Shown here: piece after piece, positions 12,001-25,394 of the stretch
Numbering within the stretch: position 1 is the stretch's first letter
Layout of the letters: every line of letters starts with the position of its first letter
Origin: Acridotheres tristis
Lineage: Eukaryota > Chordata > Aves > Passeriformes > Sturnidae
Reading direction: 5' to 3'
Assembly (NCBI GenBank): GCA_037013685.1
Contig: CM072908.1
Coordinates: 2,369,001 to 2,433,000 of the forward strand
DNA: 64,000 nucleotides
Notes under the pieces: model-generated
Told to the model about the DNA's origin: nothing
The model's database searches: none
What the model saw: the letters and a program-made list of their open reading frames with translations, nothing else
Program-made: the position numbers and the translations under genes

Positions 12001-13620
12001 CAGCACTGCCGGCTCCTCCTGGCTCTGGGAGAGGCACTTCAGGCCGTTCCGTGACTGAAACTCAATGTTCTTCCAGCTCTGTGTTTGATAACAATATTTT
12101 TCTTTCAAGCCAGTGCTGCCTTTACTGGAGAAGAGCTCTTGGCTGGAGGTCTGGAGCCCCATTCCCAGCAGGATTTTCCTTCCAGACTCTCCATCAGCCT
12201 TTCTGTTCTCTAAACAGGCTCTAAAAGAAACTTGGAGAATTCAGGCACTCGAGGCATCGATGGGTTGAGTTCCTCCCTTCGTGCTGTGATTGCAGCTCAA
12301 ACCACAAGCAGGGCTGCATTTCATCTCTTTGGAGTTCCAAATGCAGGATTTGTTTTTTTCCAGAGTCTTGCACAGGCACATTCCTGCTGCTGGGGAAGGA
12401 GGATCCATCCCTAGAAAGCTCCAGGCAGTTCACAGGAGGGAGAGCCCTGGACCCTGCTCTTCCTCCTGCTCCCAGCTTCCCTTTGTAATTCTAGCCATTG
12501 TTTCCTTGCCTGTTAATCCTTATCCCCTCCTTTTCCTGGGGTCTGAGCCACTGCTGTGCTTTGTGGTGGTTTTTCTTGGTGAGCATTGAAAAGGAAAATG
12601 TTCATGAAATTGTACACCCAGACTCACTGGCCTGATTTATCCTGAGTTGTTTAAAAGCTCCAGGCCAGCTCTAGGCTGAAAATATATGAAACTAATAAAA
12701 TGCAGGCTTGATTATGAACTAGGGTGGAAAAAATTCCAATTAAGGCATTTTTCATTATTCGAATTACAAGGCTTTTCTGAAACCTTTTGAATGCCTCAGA
12801 TGCCCCCAAGGAATTCTTGCATGACCTTCCCCCTCCCTGGCAGTTGCTGGTGGATCTGGGAGCTTGCAGAGTTCCTTTTCCTCTGGCTGGGCAGAACTGG
12901 GGTTGAGTTCACCCCACTTCAGGACCAGGCAGAAAAATGCAGCTGTCTCTGAAAACCTGAGAATTTCGGAGTGAGCTTTTTCAAAAAGTCCTGAATTGAT
13001 TCGTGTCTGGAGCCTGGAGATGCCTCAAAGAACCTCCCAGCTGAAGAGAAGCTGAAAACCCCTCCAGGCCAAGTGGGGACCCAAACCCAGTGTGATCTGA
13101 AAACACTCCAAAATAACCCAAATACACCAAAAACTTGCAGATCCCCGGCCGAGTTTGATGTTAGAGGGGCTGGTGTTTACTTTGGTGTGAGTTTGTCATC
13201 TCCCCAGGCACAGAGCTCAGCCTGCTCTCCCAGAATCTCATTTCTCATCCTGAGGACAGCCCGTGACAAATGACGTGGAGCATCCCCAATGACACATTCC
13301 GAGGGGGTGGATTCTGGATTCCTTTGTTGCCCCCTCCCCCAGTATTTTTTTTTTCGTTGTTTTTTTTTTTTTTCATTACATAGAGCTGACAGCTGCAGCT
13401 TTGCCCTCTGTTGCTCACACAGTTAAAGAGAAGAGTTCATGTCCACCCCAGCTTGTTTCACTTTGCTGCTGTTCCTCAGCCAGCCCAAATTTCAGCTGCA
13501 GTAACACGATCCCACTTGGCAGAGCCTGAGAGAATCTTTGGCACATTGGAAAGAGGCTTAATGTAAAGTCTACTTTTTTTTTTTTTTATTATTATTTTTT
13601 TTAAATTGGTTTTTTTTTTT
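9011..13620. other. Intergenic region between MIB2 and MMP23
   Basis: About 4.6 kb with no ORF that I recognise and no paired splice sites flanking conserved protein sequence. Poly(T) runs occur at about 9772, 13346-13375 and 13574-13620. The last run directly precedes the probable MMP23 5' exon. I saw no RNA gene or clear mobile element. Confidence 0.5.
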
Positions 13621-13781
13621 GTAGAGCTTTTTGAAACTCCCCTGGTTGTGTGCACAGCTCTGGCTGCAGGGCTGCTCACAAACGCTCCAAATGTGAGCTC
13701 AAGGATTACAGATGCGTTCTGTGCAGGGAATGTCTTGAGTGCCTGTCCCAAAAACTCCTCCAAAAACTCCTCAAGAACGAC

Positions 13782-16700
13782 ATGGATCAGGCTGAACAAT
13801 TCTCTGCAGGCAGAAGGAAAAGCTCCCTGTCCCTGGACAAGAAGAGCAGTGGCTGCAAGGCCACAGTGGGGGTTTTGTGTCTGTTCCCTGTGCTGGCTTT
13901 GCTGGCAGTTCTGGAATATCCAACTGGAGCTGCAGTTCAGGAAATTCAGGTGAGGAGAAGGGATCTGATCCTCGAATGCCTGGGAGGGCAGGGGGGTGTC
14001 AAAGAGAGGTGCAGGTGTGTTCTGGTTAGAGGCAGAAATCGAAATATCTAAATAGATAAATATCTAATCCAAATAGACAAATATATCTAATAAGTCTATA
14101 GATAAATCTCAATAGATCTACAGACAAATACATCTAAATAGATAAATATCTAACTAGATAAATGTCTAAATATTTAATCTGAATAGACAAATATATCTAA
14201 TAGGTCTATAGATAAATTGATCTACATAGATAAATAGATCTGTAGACAAATAGATCGAAATAGATAAATAGATCTCATTAGATCTACAGAAATACATCTA
14301 AATAGATAAATAACTAGATAAGTGTCTAAATGTCTAAATAGACAAATACATCTAATAGGACTATAGATAAATAGATCTAAATAGGTTATAAATAGGTCTC
14401 AGATCTACAGACAAATCTAAATAGATAAATCTCTAAATAGATAAATGTCTAAATAGATGTCAATAGATCTATAGGCATACAGATCTAAATAGATCTGTGG
14501 ATATAAAAGTATCTAAATAGATAAATGTCTTAAATAGATAAATCTCTAAACTGCTAATCTAAATAGATAAATAGATACAAATCTCTGAATAAATCTAGCT
14601 AGAACAATGAATTTGTAGGTAAAAAAAATCTCTAAATAGATGAACATCTGTAAAGCCAAGAGAAGTGTTCAGGGTGGTTGGAGCCCCTTTTTGTGAAGGG
14701 TCCCACAGGATGATTGTGCACCCCACTGGAACCAGGGGCTTGGAGCTGAGCTGTGGGAGAAGCAAGCAGGGAGATCTCAAGAGGCTTGGGGAGGTTTCCC
14801 TGGGAGCTCCAGGAGTTTGGGGAGGTTTCCCTGGAAGCTCCAGGAGTTTGGGGAGGTTTCCCTGGGAGCTCCAGGAGTTTGGGGAGGTTTCCCTGGGAGC
14901 TCTCAGGAGTTTGGGGAGGTTTCCCTGGGAGCTCTCAGGAGTTTGGGGAGGTTTCCCTGGGAGCTCTCAGGAGTTTGGGGAGGTTTCCCTGGGAGCTCCA
15001 GGAGTTTGGGGAATTTTCTCTGGAAGATCTCAGGAGTTTGGGGAGTTTTCCCTGGAAGCTCCAGGAGTTTGAGGAGTTTTCCCTGGAAGCTCCAGGAGTT
15101 TGGGGAGTTTTCCCTGGAAGCTCTCAGGAGTTTGGGGAGTTTTCCCTGGGAGCTCTCAGGAGTTTGGGGAGGTTTCCCTGGGAGCTCCAGGAGTTTGGGG
15201 AGTTTTCCCTGGAAGATCTCAGGAGTTTGGGGAGTTTTCCCTGGGAGCTCTCAGGATTTTTGGGAGTTTTCCCCGGGAGTTTTTGGCTGTTCCTGTGGAT
15301 TTTCTGCTTTCCCAGCCCAGGGTGATGTGGCTTTGCCTGGATTGGGATTCCTGGGGCTGGGCTGAGCTTCCCTGCACTCCCAGCCTGGCACCTGCATGTC
15401 AGGAAAATGAACCCAAAGCAGCAGGGTTTGTGTCCTAAAAGGAGACAGAGGAGCCCTGGAACTTTATTGGGATAAAGGAGAGGCCATGGGACATTCCCTG
15501 GGGTCTCTCCAATTTTTGGAGGACTCCCCTCCCTTTTATCCCAATTTCCCTCTCTCTTTCCCCATTGCTGAGGGGCTGGAGAGGCACAGACTGCCCAAAC
15601 CTGATCCCTGACATTCCCCTCTAATGTACAACCCTCCCTTTTAATTTTTAATTCTTATAGAATTGATAGTTTTTCCCCGTTGCTTCTTTCATCTTTTGAT
15701 ATCCAGTTTAATTTATCAGCAGCCCTGCAGTTTGTTTGTAAAAGCAAATATATATATATATATTTTTTTTTCCCATTCATCAATCAGTGGAACCCTTCCC
15801 ATTGTTTATTTTATCTCTCAGTGCTGGTTTGATTTACCAGCACACCCACAGCTCGTTTGGAAAGACAAATCTGTCCAATTTCACAAATTTCTCTTTACAA
15901 ATTCCTCTCGTGCAGAAATCTCAGCCCTCCCTGGACACCGAACCCAGGGCAGAGCTCTGGGACTCCTGAGCTTCATCTTCACCTTCTCCTTCAGCTTCAT
16001 TTTACTTCAATTTTATAAAAAAGAACCTTTAGGTGCTTCCCCTGTGTGAACATCTTGGCACTGCCCCCCTCATCTGCATCACGTGCTCAGGTTATTAATT
16101 CGTGCTAATTGAGAGTGCTGTGTTATTAATTAGTGCTAATTCAGAGCGATGGTGCTGCTTGGCTTGAGGGGAAGTGCGTGGCTGGGAGGGAGAAGGGAAT
16201 TAATTACAGTCATTACTGCTCAGTGAAGTCAATTACTGCAGGTCTGAGTGCACGGGGGAGCAACTCACAGTCGGGTTGTTGGCTGGAGTCTCCCTTAATA
16301 TATAGAAATATTTTTGAATTTTTTAATTTATAGATGTAATTATTTATTAATATATTAATAGATATAACAATATGTCTATTATTATATACATAATTAATAT
16401 CCTACATGCTATTTCTATTTATTAATATATAGAAATAATAATATGTATTATATTTATACTTATAATATACAACATATATTAAATAATATATAACACATAT
16501 TAAATAATATATAAATAGTATACATTATATGATAGTATATATGTATCTCCATTTATTAAGATATAAAATTTACATTCAATTTGACATAATTTGTTATTTC
16601 ATATGGTATTAATATGATATATAACATTTGTATTATGTTATATACATATAATTTATATATTTCTATATACAAAATTATATTTTTTTTATATATATGTGTG

Positions 16701-19700
16701 TATATATATATATATGTTTATGTATATATATATATAGTTGAGGCAGAGAATTGAATACTGACCTTTTCAGTTCAGTGTATCCCCAAAATCTTGGATCTTT
16801 GGATCCTTTGATCCAAACTGTGCTGTGGATTTTTGACCCCATACCTGAGCTGCAGCCTTTGGTTCCCCAGCCTTCCCCCATTCATTTTGCAACATTTTTT
16901 TTGTTAATTAAAAGCATCTTTGTTGTCCCACTGGGGGCGAAACCAGCCAAGAGCTCAACCCTCTGCCCCTCCTCTGCTCCAGCAGTGATTGATGCTCTGA
17001 TGCATTTTAAGAAGTGACACATTATCATGATTTGAATTTTTTTCCCTTTGTCTGTTCAGCACTAATGGCTTTCAGCTTTTATTCTCGGCAGTTATAGAAA
17101 GTTACAATCATTTTTCAATCATTTTTCAATCATTTTTCTCCCCTGGGGCTGCAGTTTTCCTTGCAGGAGGAGAAGCCAGCAGGAATTCCTGGCTGGAATT
17201 GTTCTCTGCTGGTGCCCCGGGGGCTGCAGGGAGGGCTCAGGATTCCCCCTGTGCTGGAATTTAACAGCCAGAGGAGCCAAATTCCTCCCTGAGCTCAGAA
17301 AATGGGAATGGCAGCAGCTGGGGAGGCTGGAAAGCAAATCCAGAGTGTCCTGCCTTTGCCAGAACATCCAGAACAGGGACAGGGAAATGCTGAGGAGAGT
17401 TAACACCTCGCTCACCCCAGGCTGAAGGTAACACATCCCCTGAGCCAGAATTCCCAGAATTGCCAGGACTGGATGGATCCCAATCCTGGGATCCTGGAGA
17501 AAACAAATCCTGGAAGGATTTGCATAATTCTCCTCTACTTGTAAGAACTGTGAGGGAAAAAAATGGGGAAAATATCTGATAATGCTGGAATTCTGAGCTG
17601 ATCTTCTCCAGGCTCCTCTTGCAGTTCCAGCAGATTTTCCACCTTGCCTGTGCTGCTCAAAAGGAGGCCAAAATTTCCTTTTTTTATCCAGGGAAAATGG
17701 CACTGTCAGAGTAAAATCAGAGGTAAAACCCACTGGGGGTGAAGGGAGAGGGATGAGAGGCAGTGACCCACAGCCTTGACCTGAGTGAACCCCAAAATGT
17801 GATCCCAAATCGCAGCCAGCAGGGAGGTGTTGGCTCCCAGCTCTGTCACAGGGATCGTGGTCCTTACACAGCTGCTGTGCCTTCAGTGCAGGAAACACCA
17901 AAATCTGTGGGACACAAAGATTGGGGAAGGTGGAAGGAGATGGAGCTGCCAGACATGGGCAGGAGAAAGTTTCCAGCCTGTCCAGGCTGTGGAAAGCTGC
18001 TTGTGCTTCAGGCAGGAGCTGGAGCTGCACCTCAGGCCTCTTGTGACACGAGGGATGTGGATTTTTGGCTCCCATTTCTTCCACGGGGAAGCTGCCTCTG
18101 GAATGTGCTGTGAGGCTGGACAGACTCCCTGTACCATGGCCACTGGCCCTGGCTCTTGGGAAGTGCCTTGGTGCTTCTGGAGCCCAGAGATTTTCAGTGT
18201 CAATGTCCCAAAAAGGGGAAACAGAGCTGGGGGATTTCCAAAAAACCCATTTTGGGTCCCATTCGTTTCCCTGCAGGTACTGAAAGGTTTTTCCAGCTGC
18301 AGTCAGACGTGTCACAACATTCCCTGTCTTTTGCTGTTCCATGCTTTAAAGGCACTCCAGCCTTTCCAGGGCTCCTGTTTACTTTGAAGGCATTTCAGGG
18401 CTCTCTGAAAGAGCTCCCTACACAAAGATTTGCCTGTTTTAGTCATTTCTCCAGATTTCCATTTCTTCTGTGGTGAGGCTGGAGAGTGACGGCGAGGAGG
18501 AAATGAAAACTTTCCAGGCAGAGCTGCAGCATTTGCTGTGGCCAGAAGCCTCCTGAGGCCTCGTTTCTGCTGTCCAGGAGGAGAGGAGCTGTTTTGGGGT
18601 GACTGATGCAGGACCAGTCTCATGTCTGGGGTACCCCTCAGGCAGAGCCAGTGGTGCTCCCCAGCCTGTCCCACGAAGATTTTTATTCTACACTGTGATG
18701 CCTTGGAGTGGCTGCCTAGAACAGAGGCTGCATAAGGTTAAGAGAATAAAGTGAGGATTTATTAAAGGCCTTCAATAATACACTTTGGGCAGTGAAAAAC
18801 CCAAGATGGACAAAAACCCAATTGTGTGCTCACGAGTTTTTCACACAATTCTTAGTTTGGTCCATTTACATATCAGGAGTTAATCCTCCAATTACAGCTT
18901 CAGGTAATGAAGTAATTTACCCCAGTTCTCCTCCACAGTTCACTTCTGTTTATACTTTTTGGGGCCTGAGGCTGTAGGGTGTCCTTGGATCTCAGGCCTA
19001 GAGGAATTGCTTTGTCTGATAAAATGTGAAGCTAATATTTATAGAGTTCTGCAGTAATGCAGTGAAACAATACAGGATTTGTAAAATACAAAGGTTAAAA
19101 TCTTAAGGCATCAGCTGTCCTGGGGTGTCTCCCATCTCCTCCAAGCTGCTGTTTTGTTTTTAAGGAAGATGTGCCAGGCTCAGCTGTGCTGCTCCCAGCC
19201 CCTGCTGGGCCCCCGGCGCGGCGCAGGCGATACACCATCACCCCGGGCCGCCTCAAGTGGGACCACTTCAACCTCACCTACAAGTAAGGCCTGCAGTCAG
19301 CCCCCCAAATCATCCTGGGGCCTCCGTTTTCCTGCTCTATCCAAGGGCTTTGGATCTTTGCCCTGTGGCTTTTGCTGAGCCGTGTGCCAGGGCAGGGGGA
19401 GCTGCTAAAGCCACTCCAGAGCAGGAGGAGTTTGCCAAGCTCTGCACCTTGCTGGAGTGGAACTGTTCAGGGCACACTCAGGCTCCCCACAACAGGGACC
19501 TTGCCCAGAAAATCATGATTGAGGATTAATTCTGTTATCCTGCTGGTTTTTAAAAGAGTTCTGTGTGAGCCTAAATCAGCACCGAGGGAAATCACTGTTG
19601 AAAGGTGATCTCAGGATTTCTGTGATTTCAGGGATTTTAGCAGTCTCTCTTTTTCTCTTTAGGAAAAAGCTACTGAGAAATAAACAATAAAAAGCCCTTG

Positions 19701-22700
19701 ATGACAATCCAGTGGTGAGGGAAGGCTCTGCTCCTTCCCTTTGTGCTCATCCCAACCAGGCTCAGCCTCAGTGCCCTCATGAACAGCCTGGCTTGATACA
19801 AAACCTCCTGCTCCCTTCAGGGTGTGCTGGGACGAGGGGACAACATAATCAGCAGAGCTAAAAACCATTAAAAACACCCTGAGGGGACAGAGACTATGAC
19901 CAGCTTTTCCCAATTGCTTCCCTTGAGGCAATTCCCTGAATGCAGACCCTGCTGTGGGCCCAGCCGAGTTCCTGGGAGCCGTGTGTGCATTTCCATGGCC
20001 CACACAGGGCTTCTGCCAGCCTGCACCAGGACTTGCCCCACATTTTCCCCTATGGCCTAAGCAAAAACCTCTTTTGAGTCTCCATCCTAAGTGATGAGAA
20101 TTTTTTTTAAAGGACATAACTTCTTTTCCTATAGATTTTTTTTCGAGGGAAAGAACTTCTTTCCCTGTAATTTTTTTTTTTTTTTTCCAAGGGAAGAACT
20201 TGTTTTCCTTGTCTTCCTTGTTTTCCTTGTTTTCCTTTCCTATCAAACCTTTCATATTCTTTGGAACTCTTTAAAAAGTTCTGCCTGTGAGTATTCCACA
20301 GCAGTGTGTGCACATCCATTGGAGCCCCAGGGTCAGGAACAAGAATTCCCTGCTGCAGGAATGCAGATGTTCCTTCTTCTAGCAGACTGGCATAGAGCAG
20401 GATAAAAACAGTTTTTCGAGAGAACCTGTGCTGGAGAGGAGAAAAAAAAAGCTGTGATTAGTTCAGAATGCGATTGTAAAAAATATCAGGAATTAATTCA
20501 CCCCTCTGGGCAGTTATTAAATATTATCAACATCCAGCTCAAGCTACTCCTGATTCAAACCTCTTGCAGCGAGTGCTTGATGGCAGCAGCCCTGAGAGCC
20601 TGCAGGTGTTTGGGGTGTTGGAGGAGGGTTTTTCCTGAGGTGTCTGTGTGTCCTGCAGGATCCTGTCCTTCCCCAGGAACCTCCTGAGTGCCCGGGACAC
20701 TCGCCGGGGTCTGGCGGCCGCGTTCCGCATGTGGAGCGAGGTGTCCCCGTTCAGCTTCAGGGAGGTCCCACGGCACCTCCCCAGCGACCTCAAAATCGGT
20801 GAGTGACCCCCGGACCCTGCACTGGGCCAGGGAGCTGGGGCTGTGCTCATTCCAGCAACTCCAGGGTGCAATGCAGGGTTTGGGAGGCAGGAGAGCCCTC
20901 CTGTGCTGGGATGAGGTTTGGGGTGTCCTCTGCCTTTAGCCAGGCAGAGAAAAACGGCTTTTGTCTGCTCAAGGAAATATTAATGTCCCAATTAACAGTC
21001 CCTGTGAATCTGGTGGTCAGGAAGCTTCAGGAATTTGTCAAGAATGAGCCTTCAAATTGTGCTGCTGGGACAGGATCCCACAGGTGGGGAAAGCCACGGG
21101 GGAATAAAATCCACAGGTGAGGGAGCCACAGGAAAATAAGAATCCCCAGATTCTTACTCTACAGATGGGGAAACTGAGTGTTGGAAGGTGGGGTGACACA
21201 GCCAGGGTCACACAGAGCAGGTGAGAGGTTCTGGTTTTTGGTGGGTTCAGTCTTTATTTTGCTGATCCCATTGGAGCAGTCACTGCTCCATCCTTTCCCT
21301 CCTCCTCTCCACAGCTCTGTAGCTGTTCCTGAATTTCCTGGGGCCTAGAAAAGTTCAGTGCTGAGGTGTTTTCTGCTCAAACCCAGATGTCAGTTCTTCC
21401 TGGGATTTCTGAGTGTGAAGCACAGATTCCCTGTGCCCATAGTGCAGCCAGCAGATTCAGCCTCACTTCCCAACACGTTCCCTTCTGGTGCTGCAGGACC
21501 TGAGGAGGCTCCCAGGGGTCTGTCCTGTCCTGTCCTGCCATCTGTGGGAGCTCCAGGTGCCCAATTCCAGAAATTTAGGATCCACTGTGATCCTGCTGCA
21601 GCTCTGCCCCCACTGCTTATTTATGTTCAAAAAGGAACAATCTGGGGGTTATCAGCTCTGCCCAGCTTCTCTCTATAAAAGGTAATTTCCATGTGGTGTT
21701 GCAAGAGAAGCTCAGCATTCCCTGCTGGAAAACAAATTCATTTGTGTCCCTTGGGAACAGCTCTGAACCCAGGGTCAGCACATGGCTGGGTGTTACCATC
21801 AGTCCTGACAATTGCTTTGCATTTCATCTTTCCTTTTGTGGCCCTGGAGCCTGGAAAAGACCTGGGATCCCATCAGAGACCTTCCAGGGGATTCCTGGGC
21901 AGGCTGATCCTGCTGGATAACCCTGAGCCTGCTGCTTTTTCCACAGGTTTCTACTCCATCAACCACACAGACTGCCTGGAGTCTCTGACCCACCACTGCT
22001 TCGATGGCACCACGGGGGAACTGGCCCACGCCTTCTTCCCCCCCCATGGAGAAATCCACTTTGATGACCACGAGTACTGGATCCTGGGGAACACCAGGTT
22101 CAGCTGGAAGAAAGGTAACAGGGAGCACAGGGAGAGCCTGGGATTTACATTTTATTCTGGGAGTTGCCTGATCTGGGAAAGCGACAACAGAAGCAGTTGG
22201 GGTTTTATTAGTGGGCTTGGAAGTTGTTCCTCTGTCCTGAGCCCAAACTGTGTGGTGGCAGGGCCATTTCTTGCTGGAATTACTGGAATTAGTGAAATTA
22301 TTAGATAGTTCAGCCACATCCTTCAGTTCAAATCCACGTGCTGGATGCTGCCAAGAGGCTTGAGTTTGACTCCAGGCTGGGGAGGTCAAACAAGAGCCTC
22401 TTTCAGACTGGAACCTCCCCAACCCCATTTCTTCAGCTCAGGGCTGTGGGAGCAAAGGCAGCAGGAAGCTGAGGAGGGTCAGTGTTGCTCTGGGTCAAAC
22501 ATTGCTGGTCCAGAGCAGCTCTCCTGGAGCCTGGCACTGCTCTGGCTCCTGCTGCTGGGAATTTGGAGCACTTGGAAATAATGGGCTCCACTTGGGCCCA
22601 AGCAGCTCCAGAGAAGATGAACCTGGGGCAGCAGTGCCTGGTCTAGAGTTGAAATCTTTCCTCTGGTTTTACACCAGGAGGAATTGTGTGATAAAGCAGA

Positions 22701-24826
22701 GCTGTGCACCAATTGTAGAGCACAATTCCAGCTGGTTTTCCTCTCCCCCAGGGGTTTGGCTGACAGACCTGGTGCACGTGGCAGCCCACGAGATCGGACA
22801 CGCCCTGGGGCTCATGCACTCGCTCAACCCCAACGCCCTCATGCACATCAACGCCACCCTGACAGGCAAAAAGAGCATTTCCCAGGATGAAGTGTGGGGA
22901 ATCCACAGGCTCTACGGTGAGGAATCTGCAGGGCCCTGCCCCAAGTGGCAGCTGGATGCTGTGGAGCAATGCTGCTGTCACATCCCACCTCCAGTTCTTG
23001 TGGCTCCTGCACAACATCGTTCCCCAGCCCAGCTCCACGTTGTTGCTCTGACATTTCACCTAAATTTGGTTGTTGAGTCTCCCCCAGGCCCTCTAAGCCG
23101 CCATCTCCTCCTGTTTCAGGCTGTAAGGACAGGTTGGTTATGTGCCCATCGTGGGCAAAGAAAGGTTTCTGTGAGAAGCGCAGGAAGCTGATGAAGAAGC
23201 ACTGCCCCTCCACCTGTGACTTCTGCTACGGTACCAGGGGGGGTCTGGGATTTGGGGTGGGCTCTGCACAGAGGGAGGAGGCAAAAGTGAGCCTGGAATT
23301 TTCATTTCACACCAGGCATCAGTGGACACAGACAGAGGTGGTGTCTTGTATATCTGGGTCCAGATCCAGGCCTGGGACGGGGAATAATTAAACATTTATG
23401 GAGTGGAAGATTAAATTGTCCTGTTCCTCTCAGACAGAGACAGGGGCTGCAGGCAGGGATGGGGCAGAAAAAAGACAAAAACATCTCAGCACAGCTGGAC
23501 TGGAGCTGCTCCCCAGAACAGGAGAGAAATAAAGGATAAATCACCTTACCCAGCCTCAGCTCATGGATCCAGACAAGGAACTGATGCAGGACAAGGTCAA
23601 ATTCCTGCAGCTGTGGAATTGAATTCAGATAAATATTTAAGATATCCTGGATAACCAGTGCCTCTTTCTTCATCACAGAGATTTTTTTTTTTTTTTTGGG
23701 CCACATTAATGAAAGATGCAATCAGATAATTACAAACCCAGATACTCCATGGGATTTTCACACACTGGACTGTTCATGGCTCTTCCATAGCTGTGAAAGG
23801 GAGAAATTGATTTTTATCCATCTCAGTTTACACACCACAAAAATTTTATCTTTTCACATCAATCATGTTACTTGTCTATCCAAGAATTGCTCAGGAAGAG
23901 GAGGCACTTTTAAATTAATACTTTTAAGGCTCCTTAAATGATGATTTTGTGAAAGTTTTGGGGTGGTTAAAGCTCATTAACTGCTGCCATTTCCTTCTCT
24001 CCTTGGACAGAATTCCCATTTCCAACAGTGCCCCCCACTCTGCCCCCACCCAGGACCAAAACCAAGACAGTTTCTGAGGGCAGGAACGTCACCTTCCGCT
24101 GTGGGCAGAAGATCATCCATAAAAAAGGCAAAGTCTAGTAAGTGCTGTGTCCTTAGGAAACTTTAACATACCAAAATCCATGAGGAACAGTGACAAAAAC
24201 AGGGTGGAGAAAGATGGAGTTTATAATCTGGAGCTCAAAAAAGGATAAAATCCAATTCTTATATATAGCACCAAGTTAATTCCTACTATCAAGCTGAATT
24301 CTCTGGCTATATTCTGAAAAAAAAAAAGTAAAATTTAAATTTACTCTTTCAAGTTTTAATTAGTTGGTTGTTACTGAAATATGAACAGATTCTGGATGTA
24401 TCTGAGACTTAGGCTGGCTCAAATCCATGAGTTGGTTTAGACTTGAGAACCCAAATTCCCATCAACTTTCAAGAGATTCAGATTACAAAATTACTCATGA
24501 TCATGCCCTGAAATCCTGATTATCCACCTGAAATAAAGGGTAAAAACCCAACTGTGCTTTGGTAAAGTCTCTGCTCTACACTTATTCAGCAAAATTTATT
24601 AGTAGAAATAACTAACATTCAGTTTAATTTCCATTCTTTTTCTTCTGACAGCTGGTACAAAGACAAGGAACTTCTGGAATATTCCTATCCAGGTTATTTA
24701 TCCCTAAATGAAGATCACATGAGCATCATTGCAAATGCAATTAATGAAGGAACTTACACTTGCATAGTGAAGAAAAAAGAAAGAATCCTGACTACTTATT
24801 CCTGGAGAATCAGACTGAAGCACTGA
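13782..24826 (+). CDS. MMP23B: Matrix metalloproteinase-23, 390 aa, eight coding exons
   Basis: Exons: 13782-13949, 19165-19283, 20659-20798, 21947-22114, 22752-22916, 23120-23230, 24011-24137, 24652-24826. They join in frame to 390 residues, the human length. MMP23 is a type II membrane metalloproteinase that is released by cleavage and whose non-catalytic domains modulate potassium channels (family knowledge). Seen in order: cytosolic N-terminus; signal anchor about residues 30-50 (ATVGVLCLFPVLALLAVLEY); furin-type RRRR at 75-78; the catalytic domain with HEIGHALGLMH (zinc ligands His211, His215, His221, catalytic Glu212) and Met-turn near Met229; a ShKT domain with Cys255, 262, 271, 282, 286, 289; and a C-terminal Ig-like domain with RCGQK and GTYTC cysteines. 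No hemopexin domain, as expected. The Met at 13782 was chosen because MDQAEQF fits the family. A poly(T)-TAG acceptor near 13623 suggests a 5' UTR intron. Confidence 0.95.
14041..14650. repeat. AT-rich degenerate tandem repeat (aaatagataaatatctaa type)
   Basis: About 600 bp built from permuted AATAGATAAAT, ATCTAAATAG and AGATCTA words, in MMP23 intron 1. No regular single period is obvious by eye; the words recur every 10-20 bp. Non-coding. Confidence 0.85.
14775..15285. repeat. 31/32-bp GC-rich minisatellite (ggagtttggggaggtttccc)
   Basis: About 16 copies of a 31-32 bp unit 'ctccaggagtttggggaggt' plus 'ttccctgggag', with variants 'ttttccctggaag' and 'ctctcagg'. It follows the AT-rich array in MMP23 intron 1. 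Because 31 is not a multiple of three and the unit lacks stops, all three plus-strand frames stay open. The Gly/Phe/Ser-rich translations are by-products. Confidence 0.93.
15286..16282. other. MMP23 intron 1 sequence with a short (TA)n run
   Basis: Non-coding intron. A (TA)n microsatellite lies at about 15750-15766 and T-rich tracts surround it. No exon, RNA gene or transposon recognised. Confidence 0.5.
16283..16740. repeat. AT-rich low-complexity island
   Basis: About 450 bp that is almost only A and T, rich in TATATA, AATATATA and TTAATA words, inside MMP23 intron 1. Its edges with the flanking GC-richer sequence are abrupt. A similar and longer island lies at about 56.6-57.6 kb. Confidence 0.88.
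16741..18690. other. MMP23 intron 1; unique sequence with a long antisense open frame
   Basis: No conserved protein is recognised. The minus strand holds an uninterrupted frame of 407 codons (17119-18342), and plus-strand frames over 100 codons overlap it. The translation shows no domain, signal peptide or repeat known to me, so I do not call a gene. Confidence 0.45.
18690..19100. mobile_element. Possible LTR-like dispersed repeat
   Basis: The stretch 'gccttggagtggctgcctag', then 'aataaagtgaggatttatta' and a CT/AG-rich tail, resembles avian LTR-type interspersed repeats as I remember them. It has an internal AATAAA, but I could not confirm target-site duplications or terminal TG...CA. It ends just before MMP23 exon 2. 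Low-confidence family call; unique intron sequence is the alternative. Confidence 0.3.
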
Positions 24827-25394
24827 CACAGCCCTGGGAGGAGCCCTCAGTTCCTGCTCCTTCTGTCTCCAGTTGTTTCTTTGGCATTTTAGATTTCATC
24901 TCCAGTAGTTCAACTGAATTCTCCATCAGCTGCTTTGGTACCTTGGGCAAAAAAGACTCTGGAACTGCTTACTGGAATGTCAAACTCTTCCAGATGTGTT
25001 TTGATAAAGAATTTATCAATTATTTGCTGTACAGAGAATTAAAAACCTTTTTTCTTTTTTTTTGTATGAAGTGTGTCAGATGGAGCTGTGTGGGGCACTG
25101 TGAACTGCTGCAAACCAGGAGCAGCCCCTGGCACAGTGGGATGGCAGGAAAAGGACAACTTTTATATTCTGAGTTCTTTTCCTGCCACTTTTTACATCCT
25201 GGTGGCACTGCAATAGAAGAAACAAGGTTAAGCCTTAATATTACTTTTCTTTCACTTTTTCACTCCTCACTTGTTTGTTCCAACATGTTCAATTCAAGGA
25301 TCCACAGAACAGCTCTTCCCCCCAAGTGGTTTCCTGTGGTTTGAGGATTTTCCTCTCATCCCAAGAGGCATTTATTGCTCGGAGCTTGGCCTTG
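24827..25394 (+). other. Proximal MMP23 3' UTR and flank
   Basis: Sequence just after the MMP23 stop has no other gene. No perfect AATAAA is found close to the stop. The nearest plus-strand AATAAA signals are at about 26350 and 26570, beyond the minisatellite, so the transcript may read through it. Confidence 0.4.

Noticed and set aside
13650..13781. N-terminal extension of MMP23 from the Met at 13650
   Set aside because: The frame is open upstream, but the family N-terminus fits the Met at 13782. The upstream part (CVLCRECLECLSQ) is most likely 5' UTR.
14665..15438. Plus-strand Gly/Phe-rich repeat proteins in three frames
   Set aside because: By-product of a 31/32-bp stop-free minisatellite inside MMP23 intron 1.
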